Positions 43,591 to 52,174 are shown, counted from the first letter of the stretch. The stretch: 64,000 nucleotides of DNA from JAFCUW01 sp049897565 (GCF_049897565.1 NZ_JAFCWM010000010.1:120141-184140), one strand, 5' to 3'. Notes: generated by a model not told the origin, from the sequence alone. Made by a program: numbers and translations.

Positions 43591-44255
43591 TTGCATTCTC
43601 CCAGTAACGCCAACACCTCGTCGGCCAATGCGCTGACCTCATCTTTCGCCGCCTTTGCGTCCCGGCCTAGGGCCGAAACCGATACGCCGCTAACGACCGC
43701 TTCCTGATAGGCAGTTCGATTCGTCAGCCGCGACGACATTAGCGGGATGCCGAACTCACTCAATTCTTGCATGATGGCGTTTGATAGCGAGGTCCTTACG
43801 ACCCTGTTAGGCAAAATGACTGCTTTCAACGCTGGATTGAAATCTGTCCCCCGTTCAATCAAACGTTTGACTCCACGAGCCGCCCATAAGTCTGCAGGTG
43901 AGGGCGGCAACGGCACGATGACCAGGTCGGCTACGAGAATCGCCGACTGAGGGCTTAACGAATCCAATCCCGGCGGACAATCGACGATGATGAAATCGTA
44001 GTTATCGAGATGCTTTTGAATCTCGCGATGCACTTTTCCAGCGTACGCCGATAGGTTGACCACTGCTGCTGGAAACGGCTTGCCCTCCGGTGCGGCATTT
44101 GCCCAGGCGGACGCTGATGCCTGCGCATCACAATCCGCCACGAGAACACGGTACCCCCGCTCAGCGAGTTCGCCCGAGAGGACCATCGTGCTGGTTGTTT
44201 TGCCGACGCCTCCCTTGGGGTGACATAAGGCAATAAGCCACGCTTGTTTGTGCAT
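43587..44255 (-). CDS. parA: ParA-family plasmid partition ATPase
   Basis: 222 residues, the short ParA form without an N-terminal helix-turn-helix (as in type Ib plasmid partition). The deviant Walker A KGGVGKTT (14-21), Walker A' VADCDAQASA, and Walker B FIIVDCPPG are intact. LVIVPLPPSPADLWAARG is typical of plasmid ParA. Good AAAGGAAAA ribosome site. It would use nucleoid binding to move plasmid copies apart. It lies downstream of the IncQ-like rep operon and iteron blocks, all on the same strand. Confidence 0.9.
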   Translation of the reverse strand: MHKQAWLIALCHPKGGVGKTTSTMVLSGELAERGYRVLVADCDAQASASAWANAAPEGKPFPAAVVNLSAYAGKVHREIQKHLDNYDFIIVDCPPGLDSLSPQSAILVADLVIVPLPPSPADLWAARGVKRLIERGTDFNPALKAVILPNRVVRTSLSNAIMQELSEFGIPLMSSRLTNRTAYQEAVVSGVSVSALGRDAKAAKDEVSALADEVLALLGECK

Positions 44256-44310
44256 ATAGTTTTCCTTTTATTGACGATGCTTACGGTTGGAACGGAGGTA
44301 TTCGTTCTAC

Positions 44311-44336
44311 TGACATGTAGCGAATGGATTTATATA
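44311..44336. promoter_or_regulatory. 26-bp shared motif, copy 1 (upstream of parA)
   Basis: TGACATGTAGCGAATGGATT plus TATATA. It matches the copy at 54310 in 21 of 26 positions, with all differences being purine transitions. The site is 56 bp upstream of the parA start. It could be a promoter with CTGACA/TATAGG at 17 bp on the plus strand or an operator for the minus-strand gene. Confidence 0.5.
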
Positions 44337-45154
44337 GGCGGTGGAACGCGGCCCAAGCTGGTACTGTCTTCGGAGCGAACCGGGGGACTGCGGAAGGCAA
44401 TGACAGAACGCGATGGCGCGCATACCGATTTGTTACAAATCCTGTTCGCGTTTGGGGCCTATGCATGTATAGCGAACGCGCTGTGGAAACAGCGTTGGCA
44501 ATATAAAATTTTGGGCAGAGGGATAACGCTGCGAATGGCTGGCCATGTACAGTTGACTTCTGGAGGTGGCAGCGATGACAGTTGAGAGACGGTATTGGCT
44601 CGGCCAGAAGTGGAGCAACACGCAACAATCTATTGCGATACAACCCCGGCGACAGGATGGAACTATTTTTATGGAATAAATAATATAAACGATATCAATG
44701 GTTTGTATGATAATTTCAAAATCCTAAGTGTGTTTGCCAATTCAGTGTCATTGACTGGTCAGCGCCGGAGCGATGGGCGCCGGTAATCATGTGTGGGATT
44801 CTGTGCGATGTCAGCCCGCCGTGGAGCCGCGCGTGCACTCTAGGACGGGCGCTGCGGAACGACACCCGGCATCGTTGGTTGAGGGCTGTGGAAGTAATAT
44901 GTGGGATAAGAGTGGGGGGAGAGGCACGCCGTAGCGCCAAGGCTACAGTGCGACGGGGAGGCCACTTCCGTTGGCCAAGGGGCGGCAGATGCAGGTGGGT
45001 GGCGCTGGAATCGTGTGCTGCATTGGCGCACTGCATCTCTCGGTCCCTGGCCTGAGTCCCCCGTTGGCGCGTCGCGGTATCGATTGCGGATGGCTTCCTT
45101 TGCGTGCCGGACGCACCTGGCCAACTGCATTTAAGGCACTTTTTTTTCAGAACA
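44337..45154. other. no supported gene between parA and the iteron blocks
   Basis: About 0.8 kb. A plus-strand frame from 44244 (113 codons, two hydrophobic segments) has no ribosome site and starts inside the parA leader; I do not call it. AT-rich sequence around 44640-44720 (near-continuous A/T with GATATCAATGG) could be a DNA-unwinding element next to the iterons. Confidence 0.4.
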
Positions 45155-45400
45155 AGTTTTATAAGAAGAAAGTCCCGGCCCGTCTTTCATTGCCAGGCAA
45201 GCCCGTTTTTCGAAGCGAGGACGGCGCGACGTAGGCGCGGACCGAAGCGTCACCATAGTCATTCCTAGTGGACGCCCGGCAGTAGCCCTGCTGCCGTAAT
45301 TTTTTGGGGGGGGGTTCCTGTGTTTCGTGCGGTTTTTTGCCGTCGTCGATAGTTCCCGACGCGCGGCGATAGTTCCCGGTTTTGTCGTCGATAGTTCCCG
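45155..45400. repeat. direct-repeat block A with three iterons (origin candidate)
   Basis: Copy A of a ~245-bp imperfect direct repeat (copy B 45566-45806). It has an AT-rich edge, a conserved GGCGCGGACCGAAGCGTCA segment, a CGGCAG/CTGCCG hairpin and a T/G-rich tract. Three CGATAGTTCCC iterons follow at 45347, 45367 and 45389 (20- and 22-bp steps). Iterons lying downstream of repA-repC and before parA fit the oriV of an IncQ-like plasmid, where RepC binds ~20-bp iterons. Confidence 0.75.
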
Positions 45401-45565
45401 TTTTTCTCGGCGTCCAGCATCCCACTTCGAGGAAGGCCGCGCAGTTCCGTCAGGTACGCAAGCGGTCATCTATGGGCGAATGCCGCAGCGGCGCCGGGAC
45501 GCGGAATTGCAGCACGCGGCACATTGGGCAACTGAGCGCCAGCGCCACTTTCATAATTTTTTAAG

Positions 45566-45806
45566 ATAAGTTTTTTAAGAAGCATTCTGAGTACGGGTCT
45601 CGTTGTCAGGCAAGCCGGTTTTTTCAGCGAGGGCAGCGCCAATAGGCGCGGACCGAAGCGTCATCCCTAGTCATTCCTAGTGAGGCCCCGGCAGCGGCCC
45701 CGCAGCCGTTATTTCGGGGTGGTTTTTCTTGTGTTTCGTGGTTTTTTTGCCGTCTTCGATAGTTCCCGGCGCGGCGATAGTTCCGGCTTTGTCGTCGATA
45801 GTTCCC
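45566..45806. repeat. direct-repeat block B with three iterons (origin candidate)
   Basis: Copy B of the repeat. Iterons CGATAGTTCCC at 45757 and 45796 and a near copy (last base G) at 45775, in steps of 18 and 21 bp. The flanking GGCGCGGACCGAAGCGTCA and the CTAGTCATTCCTAGTG segment are shared with block A. Two such blocks would double the RepC binding capacity or mark two origins. Confidence 0.75.
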
Positions 45807-46447
45807 ACCCCTTTATTGCTCTTCGCTGGAGGTCGCGTTTTGTACGACGACGCCTGCAGCACCGCGTCGCTAGATGGGGCTTTGACGGAAGCCGGTAGTG
45901 GGAGCGGTTGGCCAAGGCGTGGGCGATGGAACCGGTGGAAAGAGCACGTCGGTGTGAAGGGTGTTCAGGGTCGAGTTGACCGAGGCGTTGCTCGCGCACC
46001 CCGACGCACCACGTCTCTTGGCGCGGAGCTGCGGCGCTCGGCGGCGAAGCAAGGTAGGGACATAAGTGGCGCCCAGTGGGCTTGACACCGGCGCCACACC
46101 CGCCACGACCGCTACGCGCGGGCCAGTCAACGATGCGCTTTATCGCCGGCGTCCGGCAACCCGCGGTTGACCGTGGTGGAGGCGCTCGCCGGGCACGTGC
46201 GGCGAAAGCTCGGCGCTCGCTCCGCAGCGTAAGTGCCCCGTCGGACCCAACAAGCTCGTTCTGTCCGGCCGCCGGCGGCATAATATTTTTCGACAGCTAC
46301 TGTGTTTGAAGAGGAGAGGCGAACCCGCCTCTCCTTGCTCGGCTTGCGGGCACTCCGCGCTAACTACGGTCCGCGCGCAGGTGGAGGGCGCAGCGATAGC
46401 TGCGGCATTTTTAAGGCACGGGCTGAAATCGCCGCCGCAGCGCGTCA
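45807..46447. other. GC-rich stretch between iterons and repC, no supported gene
   Basis: A minus-strand frame beginning at the repC stop (46451 to 46140) is Arg/Ser/Cys-biased and not protein-like, so it is left out. IncQ origins have a GC-rich part next to the iterons and single-strand initiation hairpins; this stretch is in the right place but I could not identify ssi sites. Confidence 0.4.
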
Positions 46448-47362
46448 TCAAAGAGCATCAGTTACCAATTGCACCGGAGCCGTTTCGCGCTTGCCAAGCC
46501 TTTTTGGCGCGCGGTCATTCTCAGCCGTTTTGCGCTCGATAGTGCTCTCGTTGATGCGCCGGATGTCGACCTGGCCGCGAGGTAGCAGAATGCAACGCCA
46601 AGCGGGCAATTGGTCGATTGCGCTTAGCCCGGCCCGCAGTTTCTCTTCCCTGCTGCGGCGTGAGCTTCCCGTCACTTCGCCCCTCCAGATATGCGCCTGG
46701 AGCTTGCTAATAATCAGGCGCCGCGTTGAGCCAGCACGCATGGAACCGCTGAGGTACGCGTGCAAAGCCTTGGTCGATTCGTCCGGCAGCGCGTTGCGTT
46801 CGTCCAGCGAGATTTTTATGAACTGCCCGCCGCAGATAGCATCTGTCGCTCGTCGATTTAGCGCAATAATCACACCATTGTCGTTGCCGCGAATCCATGA
46901 CAGAAGTCTCGACTCATACTGGATTCCGCCACGGCATTCCCAAATAGTGGTTTCCGCCAGCCGTTTGACAGCGAGTTTAATGTTTGTGATGTTCTTTCCG
47001 CTGTGGGAACGGTAGCCAGCTGCGATTTCAATTCTTCGCCACTGTGCTATTACGACGGCGACATGAGATTGCGGCCCCTCGCACGATAGTTGATTTAACA
47101 GCTTCGCCTTGTCGCCTGCCGCACTATTCGGGTCAATGGAAAACGTCTGTTGCCCCGCAATGGACAGCAGTGCTAGAAGTGCTGATTGCTCCGGAATGCC
47201 TAATGCGTCGGGGCCACGCCACTGCAGCGTGGCGTCGCCAAACGTGCGGGTAACGTCCAGCTTTGCACGCGGCATTTTGATTTTTTGCAGCACCAAAAAC
47301 ACCGGAGCAATGGCCAATGCCGGCTCCTGAATGGCAAACTCAAAACGCATTTCACCAGCCAT
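46448..47362 (-). CDS. repC: IncQ-type replication initiator RepC
   Basis: 304 residues from ATG 47362, six bases after AAAGGAGAG. It aligns by eye with RSF1010 RepC over most of its length: KLDVTRTFGD, RGPDALG, LLALLSIAGQ, then RLLSWIRGNDNGVIIALN, ICGGQFIKISLDERNAL and the winged-helix segment STRRLIISKLQAHIWRGE, ending in VDIRRI. RepC binds origin iterons and opens oriV. RSF1010 RepC has 283 residues. It overlaps the end of repA by 11 bases, as expected for the coupled repA-repC pair. Confidence 0.88.
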   Translation of the reverse strand: MAGEMRFEFAIQEPALAIAPVFLVLQKIKMPRAKLDVTRTFGDATLQWRGPDALGIPEQSALLALLSIAGQQTFSIDPNSAAGDKAKLLNQLSCEGPQSHVAVVIAQWRRIEIAAGYRSHSGKNITNIKLAVKRLAETTIWECRGGIQYESRLLSWIRGNDNGVIIALNRRATDAICGGQFIKISLDERNALPDESTKALHAYLSGSMRAGSTRRLIISKLQAHIWRGEVTGSSRRSREEKLRAGLSAIDQLPAWRCILLPRGQVDIRRINESTIERKTAENDRAPKRLGKRETAPVQLVTDAL

Positions 47363-48296
47363 AGTTTCTCTCCTTTGTAGCGCGTGTTCCCTCAATATTG
47401 CTTACCGTTCCGTCATGTTGTTTGGCAGCCGATACCCCCTTCGAAGTCGTTTGAGTCAGTACTCCGCCTTCCAACCGCTTGAGCCACAACGGCAATTCTG
47501 GCGCAATGTAGTTTGCCTTGGCGAAGTCGAGGCAAACGTATGATTTGTGCTGCCCCGTTAGCCCGTGTTTTCGCGCTATGGTTTCGGACATGCCCGACAG
47601 ATTGGCCTGCCAACGAACCGCATCAGTGAGCGCACTGGAGCCGCGCGAAGCGGCGGCGGAGTCGGTGACGGCGTTGAACATTGAGGCTTTGCTGACGTGA
47701 TGCGCCACAATCACGGCGGCACCGGTGTGTCTCGCCAGCGCCTCAAGCACCTGCACGATGTGGGTCATCGACGAAGAGCTGTTCTCGTCGCCGTCATGCA
47801 ATCGCCGTAAAGGGTCGATGAGGACTAATCGCGCTCCTGTGCAGAATTTACAAAGGGTCTCAAAAAATTCTGTCGTGGCGCCATTGTTAACCAAAGAAAC
47901 CGACTGTCCTGCCGCCGGCACGAGCAGCAGATTCTTTTCTAGCAGAGCAGTGAATTCGCTTTCGGTAGCCACAGTCGAGGCCGAAGACTTTTCACGTTGG
48001 AGGTCCATCCATTTTTTAATCGCGTGTAGGCGAATTCGAAGGATGTCGGACGATTCTTCGGCCGCAATGAGCACTACGCGCGCCGGCGTGCTGCGCGGCG
48101 TCAGAGGATTGTCGAAAGCCGGCGAACCGGTCGCCACCGCCATCCCCAGTTGGGTGAGCAACATCGTTTTCCCTACTCCCCCTGCACCGACCACAGTGCC
48201 GACGGACCCGGCTGTTAACCCGGGGAGAACGAAGTCGAGTGTGGGTGCGTTGGCGCTAAGGGCGGCGCGTATTCCCAACGGAATTATCTTCTTCAT
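47352..48296 (-). CDS. repA: IncQ-type replicative helicase RepA
   Basis: 314 residues (RSF1010 RepA has 279). RecA-like hexameric helicase: LDFVLPGLTAGSVGTVVGAG leads into Walker A GAGGVGKT (37-44), Walker B ARLVLIDPLRRLHDGDEN, then VIVAHHVSKAS and SRGSSALTDAVRWQANLS, all in the order of IncQ RepA. The C-terminus has FAKANYIAPELPLWLKRLEGGVL. It overlaps the upstream HTH gene by four bases (ATGA) and repC by 11. The helicase would unwind the origin opened by RepC. Confidence 0.9.
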   Translation of the reverse strand: MKKIIPLGIRAALSANAPTLDFVLPGLTAGSVGTVVGAGGVGKTMLLTQLGMAVATGSPAFDNPLTPRSTPARVVLIAAEESSDILRIRLHAIKKWMDLQREKSSASTVATESEFTALLEKNLLLVPAAGQSVSLVNNGATTEFFETLCKFCTGARLVLIDPLRRLHDGDENSSSSMTHIVQVLEALARHTGAAVIVAHHVSKASMFNAVTDSAAASRGSSALTDAVRWQANLSGMSETIARKHGLTGQHKSYVCLDFAKANYIAPELPLWLKRLEGGVLTQTTSKGVSAAKQHDGTVSNIEGTRATKERNYGW

Positions 48297-48499
48297 TCCA
48301 GGGCTCCCTGGCGGCTTTCAACGTGGCTGGCGAGCCAGTGGTCTACATCGATTTGCCGCCAGCGCAGCAACCTTGTTCCCGGGATGTGAAGCCGCGGCGG
48401 CACAGCAAGCCGATTACGCTTCATGTCTTTCTTAATGGTTTCCGGGCTGCGGCCAAGTAAGGCGCCTAGTTCGTTCAAATCTAATAGTGCGTTGTTCAT
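48293..48499 (-). CDS. small HTH protein leading the rep operon (RepF/AlpA-like)
   Basis: 68 residues from ATG 48499, preceded by GGGAG; the frame runs further up without support. An AlpA/excisionase-like helix-turn-helix fills it: LDLNELGALLGRSPETIKKD then RLHIPGTRLLRWRQIDVDHWL. In RSF1010 a small repressor, RepF, precedes repA and controls the operon; this gene is in the same place and could play that role, though the protein family may differ. A TATACA box (TGTATA, 48524-48529) lies about 25 bp upstream. Confidence 0.75.
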   Translation of the reverse strand: MNNALLDLNELGALLGRSPETIKKDMKRNRLAVPPRLHIPGTRLLRWRQIDVDHWLASHVESRQGALE

Positions 48500-48523
48500 G
48501 CAACTCCCATTGGCGACGGTGGA

Positions 48524-48531
48524 TGTATAGG
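48524..48531 (-). promoter_or_regulatory. CCTATACA box before the rep operon
   Basis: The minus strand reads CCTATACA, a variant of the CTATAC core seen before several island genes, about 25 bp before the HTH-repA-repC start. Probable -10 element; no clear -35. Confidence 0.4.
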
Positions 48532-48582
48532 CCTGCATTGGTATGGTGTAGGCCCTACGTGCCAGTACGTGCAGTACTGTTG

Positions 48583-48608
48583 AGCGGTATAAGGAATGAA
48601 TTTATATG
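48583..48608. promoter_or_regulatory. 26-bp shared motif, copy 3 (upstream of the rep operon)
   Basis: Shares the 15-mer ATGAATTTATATGCG (48596-48610) exactly with the copy at 54323 and is weaker in the 5' half. TTGAGC stands 17 bp before TATATG on the plus strand, so it could also be a promoter firing away from the rep operon. Confidence 0.45.
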
Positions 48609-48667
48609 CGGGCTCGGCCGCCACGGCAGGCGGCAATTGGTACTGGCCAACTCTGAAGCCGGATGTT

Positions 48668-48697
48668 CATGGCGCTCTTCGTGCGCCGAGCGCCATG
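48668..48697. repeat. 10-bp perfect inverted repeat
   Basis: CATGGCGCTC (48668-48677), ten-base loop, GAGCGCCATG (48688-48697). It lies in the non-coding region upstream of the rep operon and before the candidate small RNA. It may be an operator or a folded RNA. Confidence 0.6.
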
Positions 48698-48796
48698 TGC
48701 CGACCTACAGGTGATGCCAAGTTGCGAGGCAGCCCGTGCTGCGGTGAGCCGACGTCCATAGAGCAAGCGACGAGTTGGGAAAGGAACTAACGACAC

Positions 48797-48956
48797 TTGA
48801 CAATAAAGTTGCCGCATGGAATACTTCATTTATCGCATCACAACGATGCGGCGTCCCCCCATAAAGCGGACGTGGACTTTTCCAGGTCCTATTGCCATGT
48901 GCAATAGGGTTTGGGGAAAAGAACCTTTATTGCTAACGCAATAGAGGTTTTTTTTC
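48797..48956 (+). ncRNA. candidate small structured RNA with promoter and terminator
   Basis: Promoter TTGACA (48797-48802), 17-bp spacer, AATACT (48820-48825); predicted start near 48832. The transcript would hold hairpins CGCATC/GATGCG, GTCC/GGAC and CCTATTGC (48889-48896)/GCAATAGG (48902-48909). It ends in a 12-pair terminator stem (48923-48934 with 48939-48950) and eight T. GCAATAG recurs in both terminal stems and again at 49019. No coding frame fits. Its place, upstream of and divergent from the rep operon, suggests a copy-number or maintenance RNA, which is inference. Confidence 0.55.
48923..48956 (+). terminator. terminator of the candidate small RNA
   Basis: AACCTTTATTGC (48923-48934), four-base loop, GCAATAGAGGTT (48939-48950) with one G-U pair, then T-run to 48956. 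Confidence 0.88.
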
Positions 48957-49365
48957 GTCCACGTTTTTTTATGCGGTGGCTTTTGCTCTTTAAAAACCAG
49001 GCGAATGGATAGCCACGCGCAATAGGTTTACAGACCCGGCGCGGGAAATGGACCATTTTGTTTTACCTTCAATTTGCCCGCTACTTCGGCAACCGAAGAG
49101 CCCAGCTTGTGTCGCTGAAAGTGCTTCCATGGAAGAGCAACACTGGAAAATAGAACTAGAAAAATCGGCACGGTGACTTATGGCCAATTGAATTCTCGTT
49201 CGCGCAGCGGCTCCGTCCGCCATACATCTGACTCTCGCATCAATGAATTTGCGGAATTAAACGCAGAATCAGTAAAGAGCACGGGGGATTACTTCTAATT
49301 TTCGCAATCCATGCGAGAGGGCAAAACTTTTTTTGACTTGCACCACAAGAATTCGAATTTGTACC

Positions 49366-49371
49366 TATACG
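49366..49371 (+). promoter_or_regulatory. TATACG box before the gene at 49449
   Basis: The plus strand reads CCTATACGAGG, the same CTATACG core found before minus-strand island genes, 78 bp upstream of the start at 49449. No -35 at ideal spacing. The interval 48957-49365 shows nothing else I can name. Confidence 0.4.
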
Positions 49372-49448
49372 AGGAAGGGGAGCAGATAAATCTCTCCGCA
49401 TAGGTCAATCGCACACGCCGCTCAGGCCAATAAAATCACAGGAAAATC

Positions 49449-49907
49449 ATGGACAACAAAATTGTACTTTCGCTCTACAAAAATAGCCGTAATGCCGTTA
49501 TCGGGAACCTTTTTGTAAGAGATGGAAAGGAAAGAGTACTCGCGACAACTCATCCAGCGACTATTGCTGCCTCAATTTTTGCAATGGAAGGGTGTACGTT
49601 AGTTTTCAAATCCGAGAAGGGTGAAGCGGAATTTACGTTTCCGATTAAAACGGAGGATTTGGTCGCGCTGGCGTCGCTACTGAGCAATCAGGACCAAGCC
49701 GATTTCATGAGTGGTTTTGCAACATTTTCCAGGTTTGATTTTTTGCACCCCTTGCCGTTCGACGACCAGGCGGACCTGCACTTGCGCACCGCAATTTTTC
49801 ACATGGACGAGGCACTTGTCCGAATCGCTCCGTTATCACCGGCACCGAAGGGATTCAAAAAAGAGTTGCGGAATCGGAATCGTTATGTTTATTTCCCTTA
49901 CTGCTGA
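49449..49907 (+). CDS. hypothetical protein
   Basis: 152 residues with AGGAAAATC before the ATG. Mixed alpha/beta protein without signal peptide (MDNKIVLSLYKNSRNAVIGNLF … SEKGEAEFTFPIKTEDLVALASLL). Low GC relative to the chromosome, with AAA/TTT codons frequent, consistent with acquired DNA. No recognised motif. It may be co-transcribed with the 50-residue membrane peptide that follows. Confidence 0.6.
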   Translation: MDNKIVLSLYKNSRNAVIGNLFVRDGKERVLATTHPATIAASIFAMEGCTLVFKSEKGEAEFTFPIKTEDLVALASLLSNQDQADFMSGFATFSRFDFLHPLPFDDQADLHLRTAIFHMDEALVRIAPLSPAPKGFKKELRNRNRYVYFPYC

Positions 49908-49963
49908 TTAATTTGAGGAGTTCGGACGTCAGAAGTCGAGTGAGACGAGAAAGGAGCAATTCA

Positions 49964-50116
49964 ATGTCTGTGCTGCAAGCACTTATGATTATGGCATACC
50001 TGATAATCGCTATTTTCGCGTTGCTCGGCGCCATAGATTTCATGGTGGACAGTCTGGCCATCTTCAAAGAAACGCTCCGTAACCGAAGAGGGCGTAATGA
50101 CGATAAGCATCGATAG
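49964..50116 (+). CDS. small single-pass membrane peptide
   Basis: 50 residues from ATG 49964, which follows AAAGGAGCAATTCA. One membrane helix (LQALMIMAYLIIAIFALLGAIDFMV) and a basic C-terminal tail (KETLRNRRGRNDDKHR). A terminator follows at 50137. The architecture (short helix plus positive tail) is that of type I toxin peptides or small membrane regulators, but nothing else supports a toxin call. Confidence 0.6.
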   Translation: MSVLQALMIMAYLIIAIFALLGAIDFMVDSLAIFKETLRNRRGRNDDKHR

Positions 50117-50136
50117 TACCGTTCGTTTTAATTCCG

Positions 50137-50163
50137 GCCCCCAACTACTTGGGGGCTTTTTTT
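50137..50163 (+). terminator. intrinsic terminator
   Basis: GCCCCCAA (50137-50144), four-base loop, TTGGGGGC (50149-50156), then seven T. Confidence 0.92.
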
Positions 50164-51013
50164 CGCTCGGAAAGCTTGTGTGGTTGCTTCTCGGCACCAC
50201 TAGATAGTTGTTATTCTCATGCGGGGGTCGATTCCTGATGTAGAAGAATGCGCAGCTCTTAAAGCAAAAAAAACTGCGCACTCGCTACAACGGTGACGAT
50301 GAGATGCAACGCAATATAGCGGAATCAATGGCATAAACGATATAAATCATAAATAACTGGCGTTATTGATTCAAAGAGTGTGAGTCGTGAACGCTGTCAG
50401 CGGCATTTTCTCTTTTTCTCTCGTGCGAAGATGACTGCTGAGAGGTTCTCTTTTCATCCGGCAGTCCACCACCGGTACACTCGGCATACATTTTTAGATG
50501 ACGGTTGGCCAAGGTGCTCTTTTGCGCACTTCGACTTCGGGCCATGCCGTTCGCAGTTGTATGTTCGACGAGCCATCGCGAGGTGTGACACCAGGGTGCG
50601 CGTGGTCATCGGGGTGCGTTGCCGGGCAGGGCGTACCAGGCGTGTCTGGCAATGCGTTGTGTCCGAGCCGGAGCACCTCGCGACCGTCGGCCGCGTTACA
50701 CATTCGTCCACCTCGTCTCACGCATGTTTGGGCAGCATGGAATAGGTAGTCGGCGTCGGCCTTGCCGAGGTGCTAGCGAATGCAGACCCTTGCCACCTGT
50801 GTCCTAGGCATTTGTAGCGTTGCCTGGGGCGCGGGCATGCCCGTAGGTCCGCCCCTTGAAGACGCTGGCAGGAATACAAACGAGCCATGGCGTAGCGATA
50901 CGATACCGCGGCCTCCGGGCAGTTTTGCGCCCAATCGTTCGACATTTCATCTGCACTAAAAATCCTGAATGTCAGTAAGGGACGCCTCGGCGCCAGCGGA
51001 AGAGGTATAGAAA
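50164..51013. other. no supported gene
   Basis: About 850 bp. Composition shifts from AT-rich to GC-rich near 50480. Frames of 60-120 codons exist on both strands but have Arg/Cys-biased translations and no ribosome sites; they look like decayed coding DNA or shadows. CTATACC occurs on the minus strand at about 51003. Confidence 0.4.
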
Positions 51014-51044
51014 GAGCCGCCGACCCATACGTGAGCGGCGGCTC
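51014..51044 (-). terminator. hairpin terminator for the gene at 51060
   Basis: GAGCCGCCG (51014-51022) / CGGCGGCTC (51036-51044), 13-base loop; on the minus strand it is followed only by TTTC, so it is moderately T-poor. Confidence 0.65.
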
Positions 51045-51059
51045 GGTAAATTATCGCAA

Positions 51060-51440
51060 TTATCGGCAAATGTCCTGTTGAGGCTTGAGCTTCCCACGTC
51101 CGCAATCGGACGTTTTAGCCTCGTCGCCGCTTACGCCGAATTTCTTGCGGTGGTCTCCCATGAGCCCGCGCAACTCGGCAATGCCCAGGCCCGAGACTTC
51201 ATGCATGCGAATCAGAACGAACGCACTCACAGGCGCCGCTTGGCTGCGCAGTTTGCTTATCAACGGTGCCGTTAGTTCGAGTGCGCGGGAGAGCGCGGCG
51301 TCATTTTTCAGGCCAAGCTCGTTGATTAATGCGTCAAGCAAATCACACGGCTTAAATTGCGTCGAGTAGTCCGGTCTCAGCGATTTGCTTACTTCACTAA
51401 GGTTGTCTTGACCAATATTGGTTTCTTTTGTGATACTCAT
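51060..51440 (-). CDS. HTH-like small DNA-binding protein
   Basis: 126 residues from ATG 51440. The middle (LLDALINELGLKNDAALSRALELTAPLISKLRSQ) fits a Cro/CI-like helix-turn-helix, and VSAFVLIRMHEVSGLGIAELRGLMG follows. The pattern KNDAALSRALELTAPLISKLR…P is common in short phage/plasmid regulators. The C-terminus is basic (RKKFGVSGDEAKTSDCGRGKLK). Possibly a regulator of the neighbouring small genes; targets unknown. Confidence 0.65.
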   Translation of the reverse strand: MSITKETNIGQDNLSEVSKSLRPDYSTQFKPCDLLDALINELGLKNDAALSRALELTAPLISKLRSQAAPVSAFVLIRMHEVSGLGIAELRGLMGDHRKKFGVSGDEAKTSDCGRGKLKPQQDICR

Positions 51441-51771
51441 TTACAGTCCTCTGATATTGATACGAACCTGAAATTAGGTTGTCCTCGTCATGTGTAGGTA
51501 GTGATAGTAAAAAGTTAAAGTCGAAATGCGTAACTACATGGCGATTAAAAGAATGAGTATTTCGGAGTGTTTCTGATGTTTTTTCATCAGAAATCAAAGA
51601 AAACCAGAAAACTTCTATAAGTTGATTGACGGCAACTAAAAAAAGATGATAAGATTCAACTTATGGACTGAAGGCATTAAGTGCTCACACTAAATGACCT
51701 GCCGCTGCAAAGAGTACCAACTCTTATGGTGAAAGAATTTTTCTAGGTCCTGTACTAAACGAACCACCGTC

Positions 51772-51862
51772 TTGGCAACGCATGCTCCTCGACGTTATTC
51801 CACTCCAATTTTGGAGTTAATAACGTCTTTTCGAGGAGCCATCATGCATTCACTGTTGCCAA
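51772..51862. repeat. 91-bp nested inverted repeat
   Basis: Four nested arm pairs: TTGGCAAC/GTTGCCAA (51772-51779, 51855-51862), GCTCCTCG/CGAGGAGC (51784-51791, 51832-51839), ACGTTATT/AATAACGT (51792-51799, 51819-51826) and ACTCCAA/TTGGAGT (51802-51808, 51811-51817). Together these give 31 paired positions with small bulges. TAAAATTTTTT follows. A long bulged hairpin like this may fold in RNA or in single-stranded DNA. I see no gene in 51441-52174. Confidence 0.8.
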
Positions 51863-52082
51863 TAAAATTTTTTAACACTCTATCTTTCTCATTGAGCGGC
51901 GCTCCATGTGCGCCTATTCGCTCGACATTCTCTCCTTGTAGCGAGCCTCATTTACCCATCTCGATTCGTACGCGAACTTAACTTCAGCTCTCGAGCTACG
52001 CTTGTCTGAAAGCGACGAATTCCGCGCAAATGAGGCTGTTCGATTTGTCGGGCACAAGATTAGTGCTGGGCTGACGACCTAT

Positions 52083-52104
52083 TTAGTGGCCGGTTAGTGG
52101 CCGG
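52083..52104 (+). repeat. tandem 11-bp repeat TTAGTGGCCGG
   Basis: Two exact adjacent copies (52083-52093, 52094-52104), followed by TAACCGGGTTTCCGGTT, another inverted pair. It lies about 70 bp before the gene at 52175 and may be an operator. Confidence 0.6.
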
Positions 52105-52174
52105 TAACCGGGTTTCCGGTTGGCTCGACCTCCAATACGCATTTAATGCATCCAATGTATCTACAAGGAACACA

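Noticed and set aside
44244..44585. 113-codon plus-strand frame upstream of parA
   Set aside because: It starts inside the parA leader without a ribosome site; the second half is not convincing as protein.
46140..46451. ORF coupled to the repC stop (candidate fourth gene of the rep operon)
   Set aside because: The start overlaps the stop as in an operon, but the translation is Arg/Ser/Cys-rich, lacks predicted structure and runs into GC-rich origin-like DNA.
46448..47395. Longer repC start at 47395
   Set aside because: The ATG at 47362 has an ideal AAAGGAGAG site six bases upstream; the extra eleven codons of the longer frame cover that site.
50380..50945. Overlapping 60-120-codon frames on both strands
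   Set aside because: No ribosome sites, biased composition and no motif; treated as decayed or shadow sequence.
51772..51862. Integron attC site
   Set aside because: The outer arms TTGGCAAC/GTTGCCAA do not fit the RYYYAAC/GTTRRRY core, and no integron integrase or cassette pattern is present.
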